A DNA stretch of 64,000 nt from Typha latifolia (lineage: Eukaryota > Streptophyta > Magnoliopsida > Poales > Typhaceae). A program made the position numbers and the translations under genes. The notes under the pieces are model-generated. The model was not told where the DNA came from, did no database searches, and saw only the letters and a program-made list of their open reading frames with translations. Positions 15,701 to 28,203 of this stretch are shown one piece after another. Where the stretch lies: the NCBI GenBank assembly GCA_019914945.1, contig CM034104.1:1366501-1430500 (forward strand). The letters run 5' to 3'. Within the stretch, counting starts at the first letter, position 1, and the number at the start of each line of letters is the position of its first letter.

Positions 15701-17395
15701 ACTTTGTTCTAGATTTTGATTTACAGTTGCTTGTGATCACCTAATGCCACCTTTATATAAAAAATCTTCACTTTAGAAAACCTAATGCCTTGAATTGGTA
15801 GTCAGTTTGACTAATATATAATTTCTATATCATATCTGTAAATTACTTTTCTCCTTTGAGGACAAGCACAACCTTGTTGCTTTACTATATAAGCTGCTTG
15901 ATGGATCTAGGAAAAAGAAAAGAAAAGAAAAAAAAAAACTAGAACTAGAAAGGTGCAAGCAAATTGCCCTTGGAGTACTGAAGTTTACTTCTGAAAATCC
16001 ATGTCAAGGCAAGTTTGGCTTGTATGAATTTCTTAAAATATATTACCATGGTCACTGGTTGCATATCATAGCTAGGTAAAATGTCAAGGAAGTTTTTGAA
16101 ATTGTGGAACCACTTTTTCTGGTTAACGCAACCATGTCCATGCATTCTTCTTCCTCATGCAAAACAATCAATGAATATTAATTGCACGAGGAAGAAGATT
16201 TCATGTTGCTAGAAGTGATTTAACTACTAACTGAGAGTGATAGAGGATTATAATGGTCATATTCCATGATCAATTCACTGTAGTGTTGAACTTATGCTTG
16301 CACATGCCATGATATCCATGTAGCAGGTCTAACCTTGCTATGTTGAGAACTTGAGATTGAAGGTACACAAGTTCCATTTGGAGGTTGTGCAACCTATGTA
16401 TTTGAACAGAGGTCCTAGTGTAGGATTAGAGGGCACCTAAAATGAGTGCTTTGGATGAATTTCACGGAACATGGTTTTCTCCCTCATATTACAGCACACG
16501 CCCATAATGGAGAAGGCCTTTTCCAAGACAGAACGAGCTTGGAAAAGAACACGGGCCTTTCTCACTTGAGTGCAACATCTGGCCAGACCAACTAAAGCAG
16601 ACTCAGTTAAATAAAGAACTAGATCCAATCGACTGGATTAATCCTGATAAAATAAGTAGTCTTAACTATATAGATTCTAAACTGTGTAACACAAAATAGA
16701 GCCAGTCTAACTTCAACTTTCAACTGAGACCAGATAAGCATGGACTTCATTACATTCTCCATAAAGTCCATTCTAAAGAGCTTGATTCTTACTTGATTCT
16801 TTTGTTCAGGACTTCATTACATTCTCTATAGAATGGACAATCCACAGCTATAATTTGTTGTTTATAGTGTTTCACAATTATATTCTGAGCGTCTGCTATT
16901 AACTATTTTGCGAGATCAACATCATTCTCTTGAAAGATAAATGTTTCCAGATGCCAATTTAGTCATGTAAATAGTAAAATTGAGTATTTTGGTGGAAATC
17001 TGTGTTTGTTGCAATATAATATACAATTTTCTATTGAAGTAAAGTATTTACATTTGGATTACTATTTGCTGACTTGAGCTATCTCTTGGATTCTGGGTTG
17101 GCAAAAGCAAATGCGTCCACCCTTTCCAGATGGCACTCCTCCAGAACTTGTGTTCATCGTGCAGTCGTGTTGGGTCGAGGATCCAAATTCACGGCCAAGC
17201 TTCAGCCAGATAATACGCATGCTAAATGCTTTCCTTTTCACACTTCCTTCACCTCCCTCTCAGGAACCTGAAGCTATTCCTGTCACGATGGGCCATAGGG
17301 GGACACTTACAGCCACATCCTCTGCACGCGGGGGCAAGCTTTCTTTTCTTCGTCAGCTCTTTGCAGCAAAGAGGGTAGGCAATGGTAGGGCATGA
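12732..17395 (+). CDS. Raf-like (group C, ATN1-type) serine/threonine protein kinase
   Basis: Six exons join in frame: 12732-12970, 13793-13925, 14117-14312, 14564-14688, 15192-15350 and 17108-17395, encoding 379 residues. All kinase landmarks are intact: glycine loop [12 protein letters not shown] (68-79), VAIK lysine K89, HRDLKPDN (H184-R185-D186), DFG at 205-207, the activation segment [10 protein letters not shown] and [12 protein letters not shown]. The sequence closely resembles the plant ATN1/C-group Raf-like MAPKKK-related kinases ([23 protein letters not shown]). These are soluble dual-specificity-like kinases in signalling, but the substrate of this one cannot be told. The first 60 residues are a variable acidic/basic leader. 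The start is ATG 12732; an in-frame GTG at 12696 was not used. The last intron is 1.76 kb. Leader sequence before the ATG has telo-box-like TTTAGGGTT at about 12424. Confidence 0.93.
14921..15011 (+). repeat. 20-bp direct repeat pair in a kinase intron
   Basis: The string TTCACCATATACAAATCAT occurs at 14921 and again at 14992, 71 bp apart, inside the fourth intron of the Raf-like kinase gene. It looks like a small local duplication. Confidence 0.7.
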
Positions 17396-18686
17396 TCAAT
17401 AAAAGGTTTCAGATGTTTCTGTCTGATAGTAGTAGTTTAGTACAGGTTACATGTAATACACGGAAAGCATGCCGAATAGAATAGTAACTGTAATGGATGT
17501 TTCTAAAGAGCAGAAATACAAGTTATATATAGCTTATTCCTGACCCCATTATCTGATCTTCTTTTACTTTGATTCATTGACCCCCCCATTTTCTTTTTAG
17601 CTACAAGCAGTCAGCTTTTCTGGGTTTTAGTGGGCAACATCTTGTTCAGCTAAAGATTACAAGGAATCTCCGTGCTCAATCCAGAGCTTCACGAACACTA
17701 AAATGGTTTTTAGTGTTTCGTCTTGTTTATATCATATTACAAAAATGTAGTATTTGAATGATGATGACAATATCTACAGTTCACATCTGTTAATGTAAGT
17801 TTCGTTGTTCCTTTTTTTTTTTTTGCATTGTAATGAACAGCAGGCTTTCCGGTATGATGAACGATGCAATGTACTATTTTCGTTGATCACTTTGAGGTTG
17901 GAACTTGGAAGTAGTGGGTATCAATATTGTTATGTAACATGATCAGCTGCTGTGTTTTCTCAAACAAACAAACAAACAAACAAAAAAATAAAAGGATCAG
18001 CTGCTGTGCAAATGTCTAAAGTCTTCTCATGCAAGACTGCCGATCCTTACTTAACTTTTTGGTTTCCAAATAAGGTTTGACTACTCTGTTGTATTCTGTT
18101 ATTCATCATATCTGATATTTGTATTCTACCAATTAGTTTGTTGATGCTTCTGGGTGTGCTAATATAATGATTTGTTGTTTCTTATCTTAAACCTTTCTGC
18201 TTCTGGAAACATCATCCTAAATTTATGACCTGATATCTTGTAAATTGTTTCTGCTCTACTATCTGAAAGCAGACAAATGGAGATGCTGCTCTTATAGCAT
18301 GGTTGAATGAGACAAGGGATATACATAATATATCTTTAGAGTAATTCTTGTTCTTGAATTGGGCCGACTTTATTCTATGATAACAGTTATTTCAGGACAA
18401 ATAATTTTTATTTTTATTTCTTGTTTTTTAAATTCCAAATTTGTTCTTAGCCTGATTACTCTCAAAAGTTGGGGTGTTTAGAATAACTCTAGGAATAAAG
18501 GGGATTACACTAATTCATCCCTCATTCATACACTACAGGAAGAAAGGAGGAGGTCTACATGATGATTTGGACCGTGCAATGAGAATACGGATCTCCATGT
18601 CTCCATGTCTCCATGCGAGGAAGAACTCTTTCTAATTTTGACAACAAACGACATGTCCTCCATCTATCTGAGCTCCTACAGCAACT
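17396..18686. other. 3' flank of the kinase gene and promoter of the PPR gene
   Basis: This 1.3-kb spacer holds the 3' untranslated region and terminator of the Raf-like kinase, an AT-rich middle with a (CAAA)n stretch at about 17964-17985, and the upstream region of the PPR gene, including three tandem copies of CTCCATGT at about 18592-18614. No other gene is seen. Confidence 0.55.
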
Positions 18687-20297
18687 ATGACCTCCCTCTC
18701 TTACAGTCCCAGACACCTCCTCCTCCTCCTGCAAGACTCCTCCACCATGAAGCAACTCAAGAAAACCCAAGGCCTTCTCACCAAATCTGGCCTCGCCCAT
18801 CACCAACCTCTCACCACCAAGCTCATCTCCCTCTCCGCCCTCTCTTCCTGGGGCAATCTTCACTACGCACGCAGGCTGTTCGATGAAATTCCCGGCCATC
18901 TCCAGTTACCTTCCCACTATAATTGCCTCATTCGCGCCTACTCCACTAGCATTTTCCCCTCTGAATCAATCCATCTCTACAACCGGATGTGTCGCGCCCA
19001 AGTCCCCGCTGCACACTTCACCTTTCCTTTCCTCCTCAAAGCCTGCGGCCGCTCCTTCTCCGCATCCGTTGATTCTGGCAACCAGATACCCCCTTTTGGA
19101 TTCGCTCAGAAGGGTTGTGAGCTCCATTCCCGCGCCTTTCGATTGGGTATTATCTACAACTCCTTTGTACAGAATTCTTTGATGTTTATGTACTCTCAGT
19201 GCGGGAATCTTGATGGTGCATGTAAAATATTCGAGGAAATGGTTTATAGGACCCCCGTGTCATGGAACACCTTGATGGCTGCTTATGACCGGCATGGGGA
19301 TCGGGTAATGGCTGAACGATTGTTTCGACAGATGCCTGAGAGGAATGTAACGTCATGGAATAGCATGATCACAATGCATGTGAGGGCAGGCGATGTGCGC
19401 GCCGCAAGGAGGGTGTTTGAAGAGATGCCTGAGAAGGACGCTATCTCGTGGAACTCCATAATTGCAGGATATGTTCGCTTTAAGCGGTATAAGTGTGCAT
19501 TGGAGCTGTTCCGGCAGATGCAGGGGGATGCAATGGAGCCAACGGAGCTCACAATAGTGTCAGTTCTTGGAGCTTGTGCGGAGACTGGAGAATTGGAGAT
19601 GGGAAAGGAGATTCACAGGTATTTGAAGAATAAGGACATTATGATTGAAGGGTATGTGGGCAATGCTCTGTTAGATATGTACGCAAAATGTGGTTGCCTG
19701 AAGCTAGCTTGGCAGGTGTTCAGTGGAATGTCATTGAAGCACATTACTTGCTGGAATGCCATGATTGTTGGTTTGGCAGTTCATGGTTGTTTTGAGGAGG
19801 CTCTCGAGCTTTTTGCCTCCATGGAGAGGGAGCCAAGCCGAGTTGCAGAGCCCAATCGAATCACTTTTCTGGGTGTCTTGATTGCTTGCAGCCACAAGGG
19901 TCTGGTGAAAGAAGGGCAGGCATATTTCAAGAGAATGGTTGAGAAGTACAAGATTGAGCCAGACATAAAGCATTATGGTTGCATGGTTGATTTGCTATGC
20001 CGATGTGGTATGGTCAAAGAAGCTTATCAGATGATTAAAGATATGCCGATGAAGGCTAACTCGGTGCTGTGGAAGACTGTGTTAGCAGCTTGTCGGGTAT
20101 ATGGGCATATGGAGTTGGCAAAGGAAGCACTCAAAGAACGACGTGAACTGGGACCATTAGGAGATGACGAGATTGTAACAATGTCAAACATTTGTGCAGA
20201 TGCTGAAAGATGGGAGGATGTCGAGAATTTGAGAATTAAGTTGATTGGCTGTAGCATTTCAAAGCAGGCTGGTTGTAGTCAGATTGAGCTAAGCTAG
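18687..20297 (+). CDS. Pentatricopeptide repeat protein (PLS/E-type), intronless
   Basis: A single 536-residue open reading frame, intronless as most plant PPR genes are. Repeats are recognisable from about residue 55 onward, for example the paired motifs NSFVQNSLMFMYSQCG, NVTSWNSMITMHVRAGDV, DAISWNSIIAGYVRFKRYK, GYVGNALLDMYAKCGCLKLA and ITCWNAMIVGLAVHGCFEEA. After the last repeats comes an E-like region (LWKTVLAACRVYGHMELAKE). The protein stops soon after this and has no DYW deaminase domain. Family members bind organellar RNA and help editing, splicing or stability in mitochondria or plastids. The leader MTSLSYSPRHLLLLL is Ser/Arg/Leu-rich and could be a targeting peptide. Which RNA it binds could be estimated from residues 5 and 35 of each repeat, which I have not done. 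Confidence 0.93.
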   Translation: MTSLSYSPRHLLLLLQDSSTMKQLKKTQGLLTKSGLAHHQPLTTKLISLSALSSWGNLHYARRLFDEIPGHLQLPSHYNCLIRAYSTSIFPSESIHLYNRMCRAQVPAAHFTFPFLLKACGRSFSASVDSGNQIPPFGFAQKGCELHSRAFRLGIIYNSFVQNSLMFMYSQCGNLDGACKIFEEMVYRTPVSWNTLMAAYDRHGDRVMAERLFRQMPERNVTSWNSMITMHVRAGDVRAARRVFEEMPEKDAISWNSIIAGYVRFKRYKCALELFRQMQGDAMEPTELTIVSVLGACAETGELEMGKEIHRYLKNKDIMIEGYVGNALLDMYAKCGCLKLAWQVFSGMSLKHITCWNAMIVGLAVHGCFEEALELFASMEREPSRVAEPNRITFLGVLIACSHKGLVKEGQAYFKRMVEKYKIEPDIKHYGCMVDLLCRCGMVKEAYQMIKDMPMKANSVLWKTVLAACRVYGHMELAKEALKERRELGPLGDDEIVTMSNICADAERWEDVENLRIKLIGCSISKQAGCSQIELS

Positions 20298-21243
20298 AGC
20301 TTTATACATAATATATCGATGCCTTTGTCCATGAACACTGACATTGAAAGGTGCCACAACAGACTGATTCAGATCTCAAGCATTCACTGGATTGAGTTGC
20401 AGGTATTATCATTGCTGGACTACTTTAATGGCTTTTGCAACTTTGTTAGCTCCGTGCCATTCGAGAATTGAAGTTTTGCACTTCCAAACTGATGGTAACT
20501 GAAGCAAGATCGGGTGAGCAACAAGGAGAGCAAGAGAGCATAAATGCCACGAGACATTCGAGGATGATGGTGAAGTCTTCTGTGTAGGAGGATTGTATAT
20601 AAGGACAACAAACTGGCACAACGTTAATGTGTGCATTTCTTAAGACTCAGAGCATTGCAGCTTCTAGCTTCAGTTTGCATAGTAATTCGTCCAGTTCTAG
20701 TTGGACTAAGAATGCTGCATATCTTATCTTTGCTAGAATAGATCCACTGCATGTCGGACGACTCACTCACTCACTCCAAAGTGATCACCGTTTTAAGGTT
20801 TGGGCATTGAGTTCTCCAATTTCCAAACTTTGTAATCGATAAGCTTTTCATTGGTGCCTAATATCATCACTGAGTTCTTTCTTTTGGCATTGCATTTGTC
20901 TAGGCATGTCTGAACTCCTCCAATCCTCTCCATGGAAGCAAAACTAAATTGGGATTTGTTGTCTGGTGAATTATTGTATCCTGCATCACCTTTATGTTAT
21001 TCAAATTTCAAATGGGTTAATGAGGCAAACTGTCTACTACTCAACCATCAACTGCCAACTTTCAGCTGGTAGCAGGATCTCAGGCATCATAATTAGCAAT
21101 CAATGTTTCAACCAGTGGTAGGTTGCAGCCAAGCTGGTGTCAGCCTCTTCCTCAGTTGATATTTTGTTTCTCTTTCGTCGCTATCGGTCTTTCCCCTCTA
21201 GACTATAATTATCTTCTTTTTTTCATGAACAGAAGAACTTTAA

Positions 21244-21395
21244 GGTCTTGTTTGATTTGATCTTGATTTTTTTTTTTAAATAAATTTTATTAGATATAAA
21301 AAGATAAAATAATATTTGATTATTGAGTTAGTTTAGAAGTCTCTGGTTAATCAGTTCAGAGGGAGGGAGTTTCTAAACTCAAATTAAACGGGACC
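21244..21395. mobile_element. Tourist-like MITE with TAA target duplication
   Basis: A 152-bp element has left end GGTCTTGTTTGATTTGA and right end (reverse complement) GGTCCCGTTTAATTTGAG. It is flanked on both sides by TAA (21241-21243 and 21396-21398). The inverted repeats differ at a few positions, so the insertion is not recent. It has no coding capacity. Confidence 0.65.
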
Positions 21396-21789
21396 TAAAA
21401 GATGCAGCTCAGTAGATGCATTAATTAATATCTGAGTGAATGTTTACGTAATGTGCATTATGACATAGATTATCATAAAATGCTAAGTATGAGATTTCCA
21501 CAAAGATTACGAGATGAGGAAATTGTGGAACAAAATTACTATGGCTATCAACATATCACAACGTCCAAGTAAACATCACATTCAAGATTGACACAGTCCA
21601 TCGTTGTACTTCAGAAGTTCAATTTGCACAACTTATGCTGGTCAAAATATCGACTAATATTAATAACTGTTCATTTACCAGATGTCGTAAAAGAAGACTC
21701 TTTGAATATAATATAAAGACCAATATATAGATAGTCTGCCAGATTTAGATAGAAATTATTAATATCTTAAGGAGATATCGTTTATCTTT

Positions 21790-22208
21790 TTAATATCCAG
21801 ATAATTTTATAAATTACTTTCTATATTTTAACTATAAAAATGATTCACATTCTGTGTTTTAAGTTTTTATAATTCGATTCCTATTTTTTTTTTAATTTTT
21901 ATTTAATATCTTTATCAATTTAAACGGTACTAGTAAAAAAAATATTTCGTTATAATATATAAAATAATTTTATAAATATCTAAATTATATATGACTTTCT
22001 TAAAGAAGGGGCTGAGAGAAGAAAAAATAGTGACGAAAATATTTTAGTAATTTAATTAATATTAGTTAGTCAAAATAATATTAGAATATTAAATGAGAAT
22101 TATAAAAAAAATGAGAAGTAGAATTATAAAATTGTCAACGAAGAATGTAAATTATAAAATAAATAACTTATATATAAGGTGTAATTTACAAAATATCCTA
22201 ATATCAAG
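21790..22208. mobile_element. Inverted-repeat element (MITE-like), about 420 bp
   Basis: The left arm contains GATAATTTTATAAATTAC (about 21799) and the reverse complement of the right arm reads GGATATTTTGTAAATTAC (about 22200). Both arms are preceded by a TT(A/G)ATAT start. The interior is very AT-rich and non-coding. I could not identify a clean target duplication, so the family is unassigned. Confidence 0.45.
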
Positions 22209-22889
22209 GATGGATATTTGGGTGAGATACGGATCTCACGAGATTATAGATCCAAACACTGCTTGGAATTGGACAAAATTGGACAAACCTGTGGTGACTT
22301 GTAGTTTGATAGTTGACCAATATCTCAAAACGTTGACTTTCCAGGAAATAGATGGATAGATTGGATTCGTCGTGGCATCCGTCGGAAAACTCATAGCAAA
22401 AGGCCATCAAATCACTTCTCTGGTAGCAGAAAAAAGTCCCCACACACTCTATCAATGGTCGATGTCTATGGGGCCAAAATAGGCAGAGATAGAGAAGTCT
22501 CCAATCTACCAAGTAATTCCTTGCTCCAGTTGTAAACAAATGGGAATCGTAGGGAGGTCTTCTTTTTACTTCTCCTAGTCTTTCTTCTCTTCTTTTGCGC
22601 GTTTACCATCTCGAGAAGGAACCCGACCCCCTCTTATAGAAGATAAAAGAAAGTAACAGGATTGTACCAATTCTTTTTAGATTTACGTGTGGGGAGGGAG
22701 ATCCTTAGTCTGGAGTTTTGGTTCGGTGGATTTCTAACTTTTGATGTAAAAGGAAGAAGAAAAAGCTCGTCTTTTCATCCTTCTTGCCTCAGGATCCAAG
22801 AAATTTGACTAAAATAATTGGAGGGATGCTGTTTTTGATGGGAAAGATTGGATCTTTTAGCCTTTTGGAGGGCTTCTGAGAAAACCCAG

Positions 22890-22979
22890 ATGGGGAAATT
22901 GGTTTTTGAGATGGATGAGAAGGGACCTCCTTTCTGGGGCTTAATCCACTCGTATTTCCTCGAAGCTTCTCAGTGTTAG
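22890..22979 (+). other. Upstream open reading frame in the MACPF leader
   Basis: An ATG at 22890 opens a 29-codon reading frame (MGKLVFEMDEKGPPFWG at its start) that ends with TAG at 22977-22979, 90 bp before the MACPF start codon. It lies in the likely 5' leader. Whether the transcript includes it is unknown. If it does, it could lower translation of the main frame. Confidence 0.35.
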
Positions 22980-23069
22980 GTTTAGACTTAGGGTTTTAGG
23001 GGTTCTGCGATTCGGATCTGATCGGTTGAAATTTGTTGTCTTGGGTTGTATTGCGTTGCCTGGAAATTC

Positions 23070-26000
23070 ATGAGGATGGAGGAGAATGCAGCACTTCGCA
23101 CTATCCATAACTCGATCCAAGCTCTTGGGAGAGGTTTTGATGTGAATTATGATACAAGGCTTCTTTACTGCAAGGGGCTTGCAGGGTCTCGGCTTGTAGA
23201 GGTGGATGAGCATACGAAGGATCAAATGATCTTCGATGGCATGGTTGTGCCCGATGTACCGAGGGATGTGAAATGTTCCTGCGACAGTGGTGGGAGAGAA
23301 GGAACTGGTGCTTGCAGCTTCTATGAGGTGCTATATTACTGTATTAAGAACTTATCTTCGTTTATCCTATTTGGTTTTAGTTTTGTTCTTCTTTGTCTTG
23401 CTATTACTAGACTACTTGAGGTTTACATGTGTTGTCTTGTCAGGATATTAAGGCAGCCACATAGATTTACTCTTATATGTTTTGCTTTATTCTTCTATTT
23501 TTTCCCCTTTGGCCTTTTGTTTGATTTGATTGTTGTAAATTCTTCTTAGTTTTGTGCAGATTGATTGTGTTTGCTTGCTCTAAAATGTAATTTTCTATTT
23601 TGAAGGTTCTATTTTAATTCTTGTCCCTAGTGAAGCTGATGGAATTTAGTTTCTATAGATTGGATTTAACATGTGAAACCATAGAAATTTTGTAGTCGGT
23701 AAGTGTTATGAACTGCTCTTGGTTGCATATATTTCAAAGCCTGATTAGCCTGCTGATAAGTTTTGCTAAGTTTTCTTTTCTCTCGTTTTCTGTAGTAAGG
23801 ACTCCATGTTCTAGGTTAACATGCGATGTACACGATTCCAGCTGCATCTGCAGTAACACAAGCAAGGACTAGCATTCATGCTTTGTTGTTTAATATGCGG
23901 TCAATATTTGCTGTCGGCATATGTGGTTGGTCTGCATATGAGGACTGAATAATGCATATGCAGGCAGTTGACCGACTGCCACTGCCTATGCGGCTGCTTT
24001 TCAAAGCAGTGTTATAGACGATTAATACCAGCATGTAACTTGCAATACACATTGGTACCACAAATAATTGTAATAGTTTTATTCAAGTATAGTTGTCTGG
24101 AGAATGCATAAACATCATACAGCATCTAAATTCAGGGCAAGATCTTTTGAGGTGGAACTGTTGGTATGGAAAGTGGGGATGGCTTTCTTAAGCAATTCTT
24201 TTATGTAATACGGTAATGGATGTCAGGTAATTCTTCAAAGGAACATGTAAACTAGAAATAAGCCCACGGTGCTAATTTCTCCTTGTCTCATCATTCAGAA
24301 GAAGAGTCTTAAAAGTGCTCATGGTTCATGCTCATTAGCAAGGACTAGATTATTTCTGGTTATTATGTGCTATCTATGTCCAAATTCCGATTGTGTCAAG
24401 CCTTAGAATCTATTTGTCTATTAAGTTAGGTATATTCATCAAATAATTGCAGTTGCATGCAAATATAGTGTCAGTAACCTCCAGTTTTACAGTATGACTA
24501 CTATATCATACTTCGTTCCTGGGCAAGCAAGTTAAATGTGGTTTAAGTAATCCATGTTCTAAGTTCTAACATCAGAAGGTGTCCTAGAAGATTGGCATTA
24601 AGATACATCACAATGGCTATCAGAGGACGAACAAATAATTGAATGGATAGTAATTGTCATAACATATAAGTGCATGTGTAATTGCTAAATTAAGAAGAAC
24701 AGGTGCAAGTATTGTATATCTATTATTGGTACTTTTTGAAATTTGTTAACTACCGAAGAGCTTATATGCTGGTAATAAAATTTGTCAGTTTTCTTACCTA
24801 TTCAGCATTCTTATAGACGGACACCACAGAAGTAGGTACTAGTATGGAGGAGTATCCGTAATGGAGGTAATGCATGTATATAATAGTATCTTTTCTGGTC
24901 ATGATGATCAGTAATTGTTCTCCCTTAGAATCTTTTTGAGTTTTTTTCCTCTATATGCTATCTGATTTGGTTCAGTCATATGCATAAGCCATTAATGCAA
25001 ACGAAATATGCGAAGTATATGAGTGAAAAAAGAAACACCTGTTCAAAACATGTTGGTATGTCACAGAACATTAGGATAAGTAACAGTCTATTGGTTATCC
25101 TGGTTATTTACATCTCTGCACTTTAAAAGACAGATTTATGATATATTATGTACAAGTTAGAATATTATATAGGTTCTGTTAGCTAATTTATGATCAGAGT
25201 AGTTCGTTGATTCTCATTCTTTTGTTCTTTTTTCCTTCTTGTGTGACTACAGATGGCAGAAGCTTTCAACAGAAAGGCTAATTTATCAGGGAATATTCCC
25301 CTTGGAAGCTTCATCTCTGCTTTCTCATTTACTGGATCTAAGAAAATCGATGCTGCAGCTACAAAAAGCCTCGCCATGGATGGGAAGTTCATTCCACTAT
25401 ATAAAGTTCATCTGATGAAACAAACTATAAAGTTGATCGAAGATGTAAGGCGAGCTGTGCCACTTTCATGGGAACCATCGTCCTTAGCAAGGTTAATATT
25501 CAGATTTTTGTTGTGAAAAAAAGATGGATTCTAAGAAAGGAATGGCCATGACAGTTTAAATTGTGTACAGGTTTATTGAGAATTATGGCACCCATATCAT
25601 CATGTCCATTACTATTGGTGGTAAGGACGTAATTTATGTCAAGCAGCACAGCTCATCATCATTGTCTACCATGGAAATTAAAAATTATGCACATGATATT
25701 GGAGAACAGAGGTTCTCTGAGAGTGAAAGCTATACAAACTCAGGTCCAATGATACTGAAGGATAAGGTTAATGCTTTGTTTTGCTCTCCTCAAAGTGCTA
25801 ATGACTATTATTTATATCATGCAGTGCTTCTTTTTATGTTTGCTTATTTTCTGACCTTGTTTTGCCAGACTGTGGATCCTTTTGTGTTCAGCAGCCAGGG
25901 AGTATACCCGCAACCTCCTAACTCACCTTATCTGACTGCAAAAGAGGCAAGTGACACATGTTCCCTTTCATTTATTATTTCCGTCAACGAGCTTTCTTAA

Positions 26001-28203
26001 TAGATGGACAGAGTTACGGGAGTTATAAAACTCATCTCAATTATTAATTATCTGTTTATAGTGAAGTTTTCAAGGAGCATTCTTAGACTCCCACTTTTCT
26101 GATGGCTTTACTGATGCAGGATGTTACCGTCATTTTTAGGAGGAGGGGAGGTGATGATCTAATTCAAAGCCACACCCAGTGGGCTAGAACTGTCCAGTCA
26201 GCACCTGATGTCATAGATATGAGCTTCTTTCCAATAACTTCTCTCCTCGAAGGCATTCCTGGGAAGGATCATCTGATTCGTGCTATTAACCTTTATCTAG
26301 AATGTAAATATCACCAATATAATTCTGACTATTTCTTAAAATTGCTCTCTTACTAAATGAGGGTGTCATGAGTGTTACACAAGACTTGCGACCAGGCACC
26401 CCATGACTGCAGGTTCTGTTCATGGAAATAGTTTCTTTCACAACGAGGATAAAGCTGCACATGTCTTACCCTCTCTAGAATTGCATTGACGGGCACATCA
26501 TGCTGTTTTACCTATCCTTTTTTTTTCTTTCTTCTGTAATTGACCTCCAAATTCATCTCCTTCATTTTGCAGACAAACCCCCAATTGAGGAGCTAAGATA
26601 TTTCTTGGAGTTTCAGATTCCCCGATTATGGGCCCCAGTTCGAGATGAACTTCCTGGACATCAAAGAAAAGAGCCAGTCTGCCCAGCTTTGCAGTTCAGC
26701 ATGATGGGCAAGAAGCTATACATCAGCCAAGAACAGGTAGGCAGCATTGAGAATCACATATTGTCCTTGAAACTGGAAGGTCAATACTGATTTTGATGGC
26801 AGATGAGAAAGACTAGCATGACTATATTGCTACCTTTTAATTTCTATCAGTTATACATTAAGGTTATGCCTCTGGACAGACTCAAACTGTTGTACTTGGC
26901 TTTCTGAGCTAATCATAATATTCAACTACTTGTTCAGACAAACCTATAATCCCATGAAATATTGCCCGACTTACTTCAGCCAGTGGGATAACTCAAGTCT
27001 GTTGAAAGTTATGAATTTCTAGATGATTATGAGACAAATATACAAGGACTCATGTGATGAAATTATGTCCTGGCAGAAGTAATTGTCTCATGTTCTAATG
27101 TTCATGATTGTGGCTGTCTTAGTATCTGAAACACTGGAATAGTGATAAGTTATTAGAATTTCTCTTGAGCAAATTACTAGACTGCTGATCTGATACTCTG
27201 CCCTAAGATGTGCTGGTATTCCTTTGTTATATTGCTATATTGTTAGTGAGAGACACCTAATTCCAATTAAATCTGGAAAATAATTTGTTGTAATAATCTC
27301 ATTATACTGTCGTTATCTAATGGGGGTCCTTATTAGTCCTGTAATAGGTATGTTACACCTATCTGAGTGTTGAGTGTTCGGATCTAAGAATAGGGCTTTA
27401 GACATACTGTTAATATTGATAGAGTATTCTGATGACATGATATTGTCTTTTTGTGAATTTTCTGCTTATATCAATCGTTACATGCCCTTGGCTACAAATA
27501 GCTTGAAAGAGATGATATGTACGCTGATCTTATTCCTGTGCTTCTCTATTTTTCTTATAAAAAATCACAGGTATCAGTAGGGCGCAAGCCAGTCACTGGA
27601 CTAAGGTTGTGCCTGGAAGGAGTGAAGCAGAACCGACTATGTATTCAGGTGCAGCATCTGGTATCCTTGCCGAAGATCCTCCAACCATACTGGGATACTC
27701 ATGTCGCCATAGGTGCACCCAAATGGCAGGGACCCGAGGAGCAAGACAGCCGGTGGTTCGAGCCTGTGAAGTGGAAAAACTTCTCCCATGTCAGTACAGC
27801 GCCAGTCGAGAACAATGAGACTTTCATCGGCGATATCTCTGGTGTGTATATAGTCACTGGAGCTCAGCTTGGAGTTTGGGACTTTGGAGCAAAGAATGTG
27901 TTGTACATGAAACTTCTCTACTCCAAAGTGCCTGGTTGCACCATTAGGAGATCCTTGTGGGACCACAGCCCTGCTGCTTTGGACGACAAATCAAAGAGCC
28001 AACCCATGCCCGATTCTGCTGAGTCAGGTGACTCGAGCTCGGGTTCAAGAGATGCCGGAAAACTGATAAAGTTTGTGGACACGTCGGAGATGGGGAAAGG
28101 CCCGGAGGACATTCCGGGACATTGGTTGGTGACAGGAGGGAAGCTTGGTGTTGAGAAAGGGAGGATTGTTTTGAGAGTCAAGTATTCTTTGCTAAATTAC
28201 TAA
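23070..28203 (+). CDS. MACPF domain protein of the plant CAD1/NSL1 family
   Basis: Seven exons join in frame: 23070-23327, 25253-25491, 25571-25766, 25869-25946, 26120-26303, 26573-26736 and 27571-28203, giving 583 residues, a normal length for the family. The MACPF signature region is present (FIENYGTHIIMS, residues 167-178), as are the plant-specific blocks RRRGGDDLIQSHTQW, WFEPVKWKNFSHVSTAPVE and HWLVTGGKLGVEKGRI near the C-terminus. In Arabidopsis, members such as CAD1 and NSL1 restrain salicylic-acid-linked cell death. That role is inferred here from family. I see no signal peptide or membrane segment. The junction after LTAKE uses a GC donor (GAG then GCAAGTG) at 25947; only this keeps the frame into DVTVIFRRRGG. 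The first intron is 1.9 kb. A second in-frame Met lies at 23076. Confidence 0.93.

Larger units (their letters stand above)
20298..22889. other. Intergenic spacer with two inverted-repeat elements
   Basis: This 2.6-kb region follows the PPR gene and precedes the MACPF leader. It includes the PPR 3' flank (to about 20950), a Tourist-like MITE (21244-21395), a second inverted-repeat element (about 21790-22208) in very AT-rich DNA, and from about 22560 the promoter and leader of the MACPF gene. No additional protein gene is supported. Confidence 0.55.

Noticed and set aside
20409..20842. Short open frames after the PPR gene
   Set aside because: They fall in the probable 3' untranslated region and show no recognisable protein.
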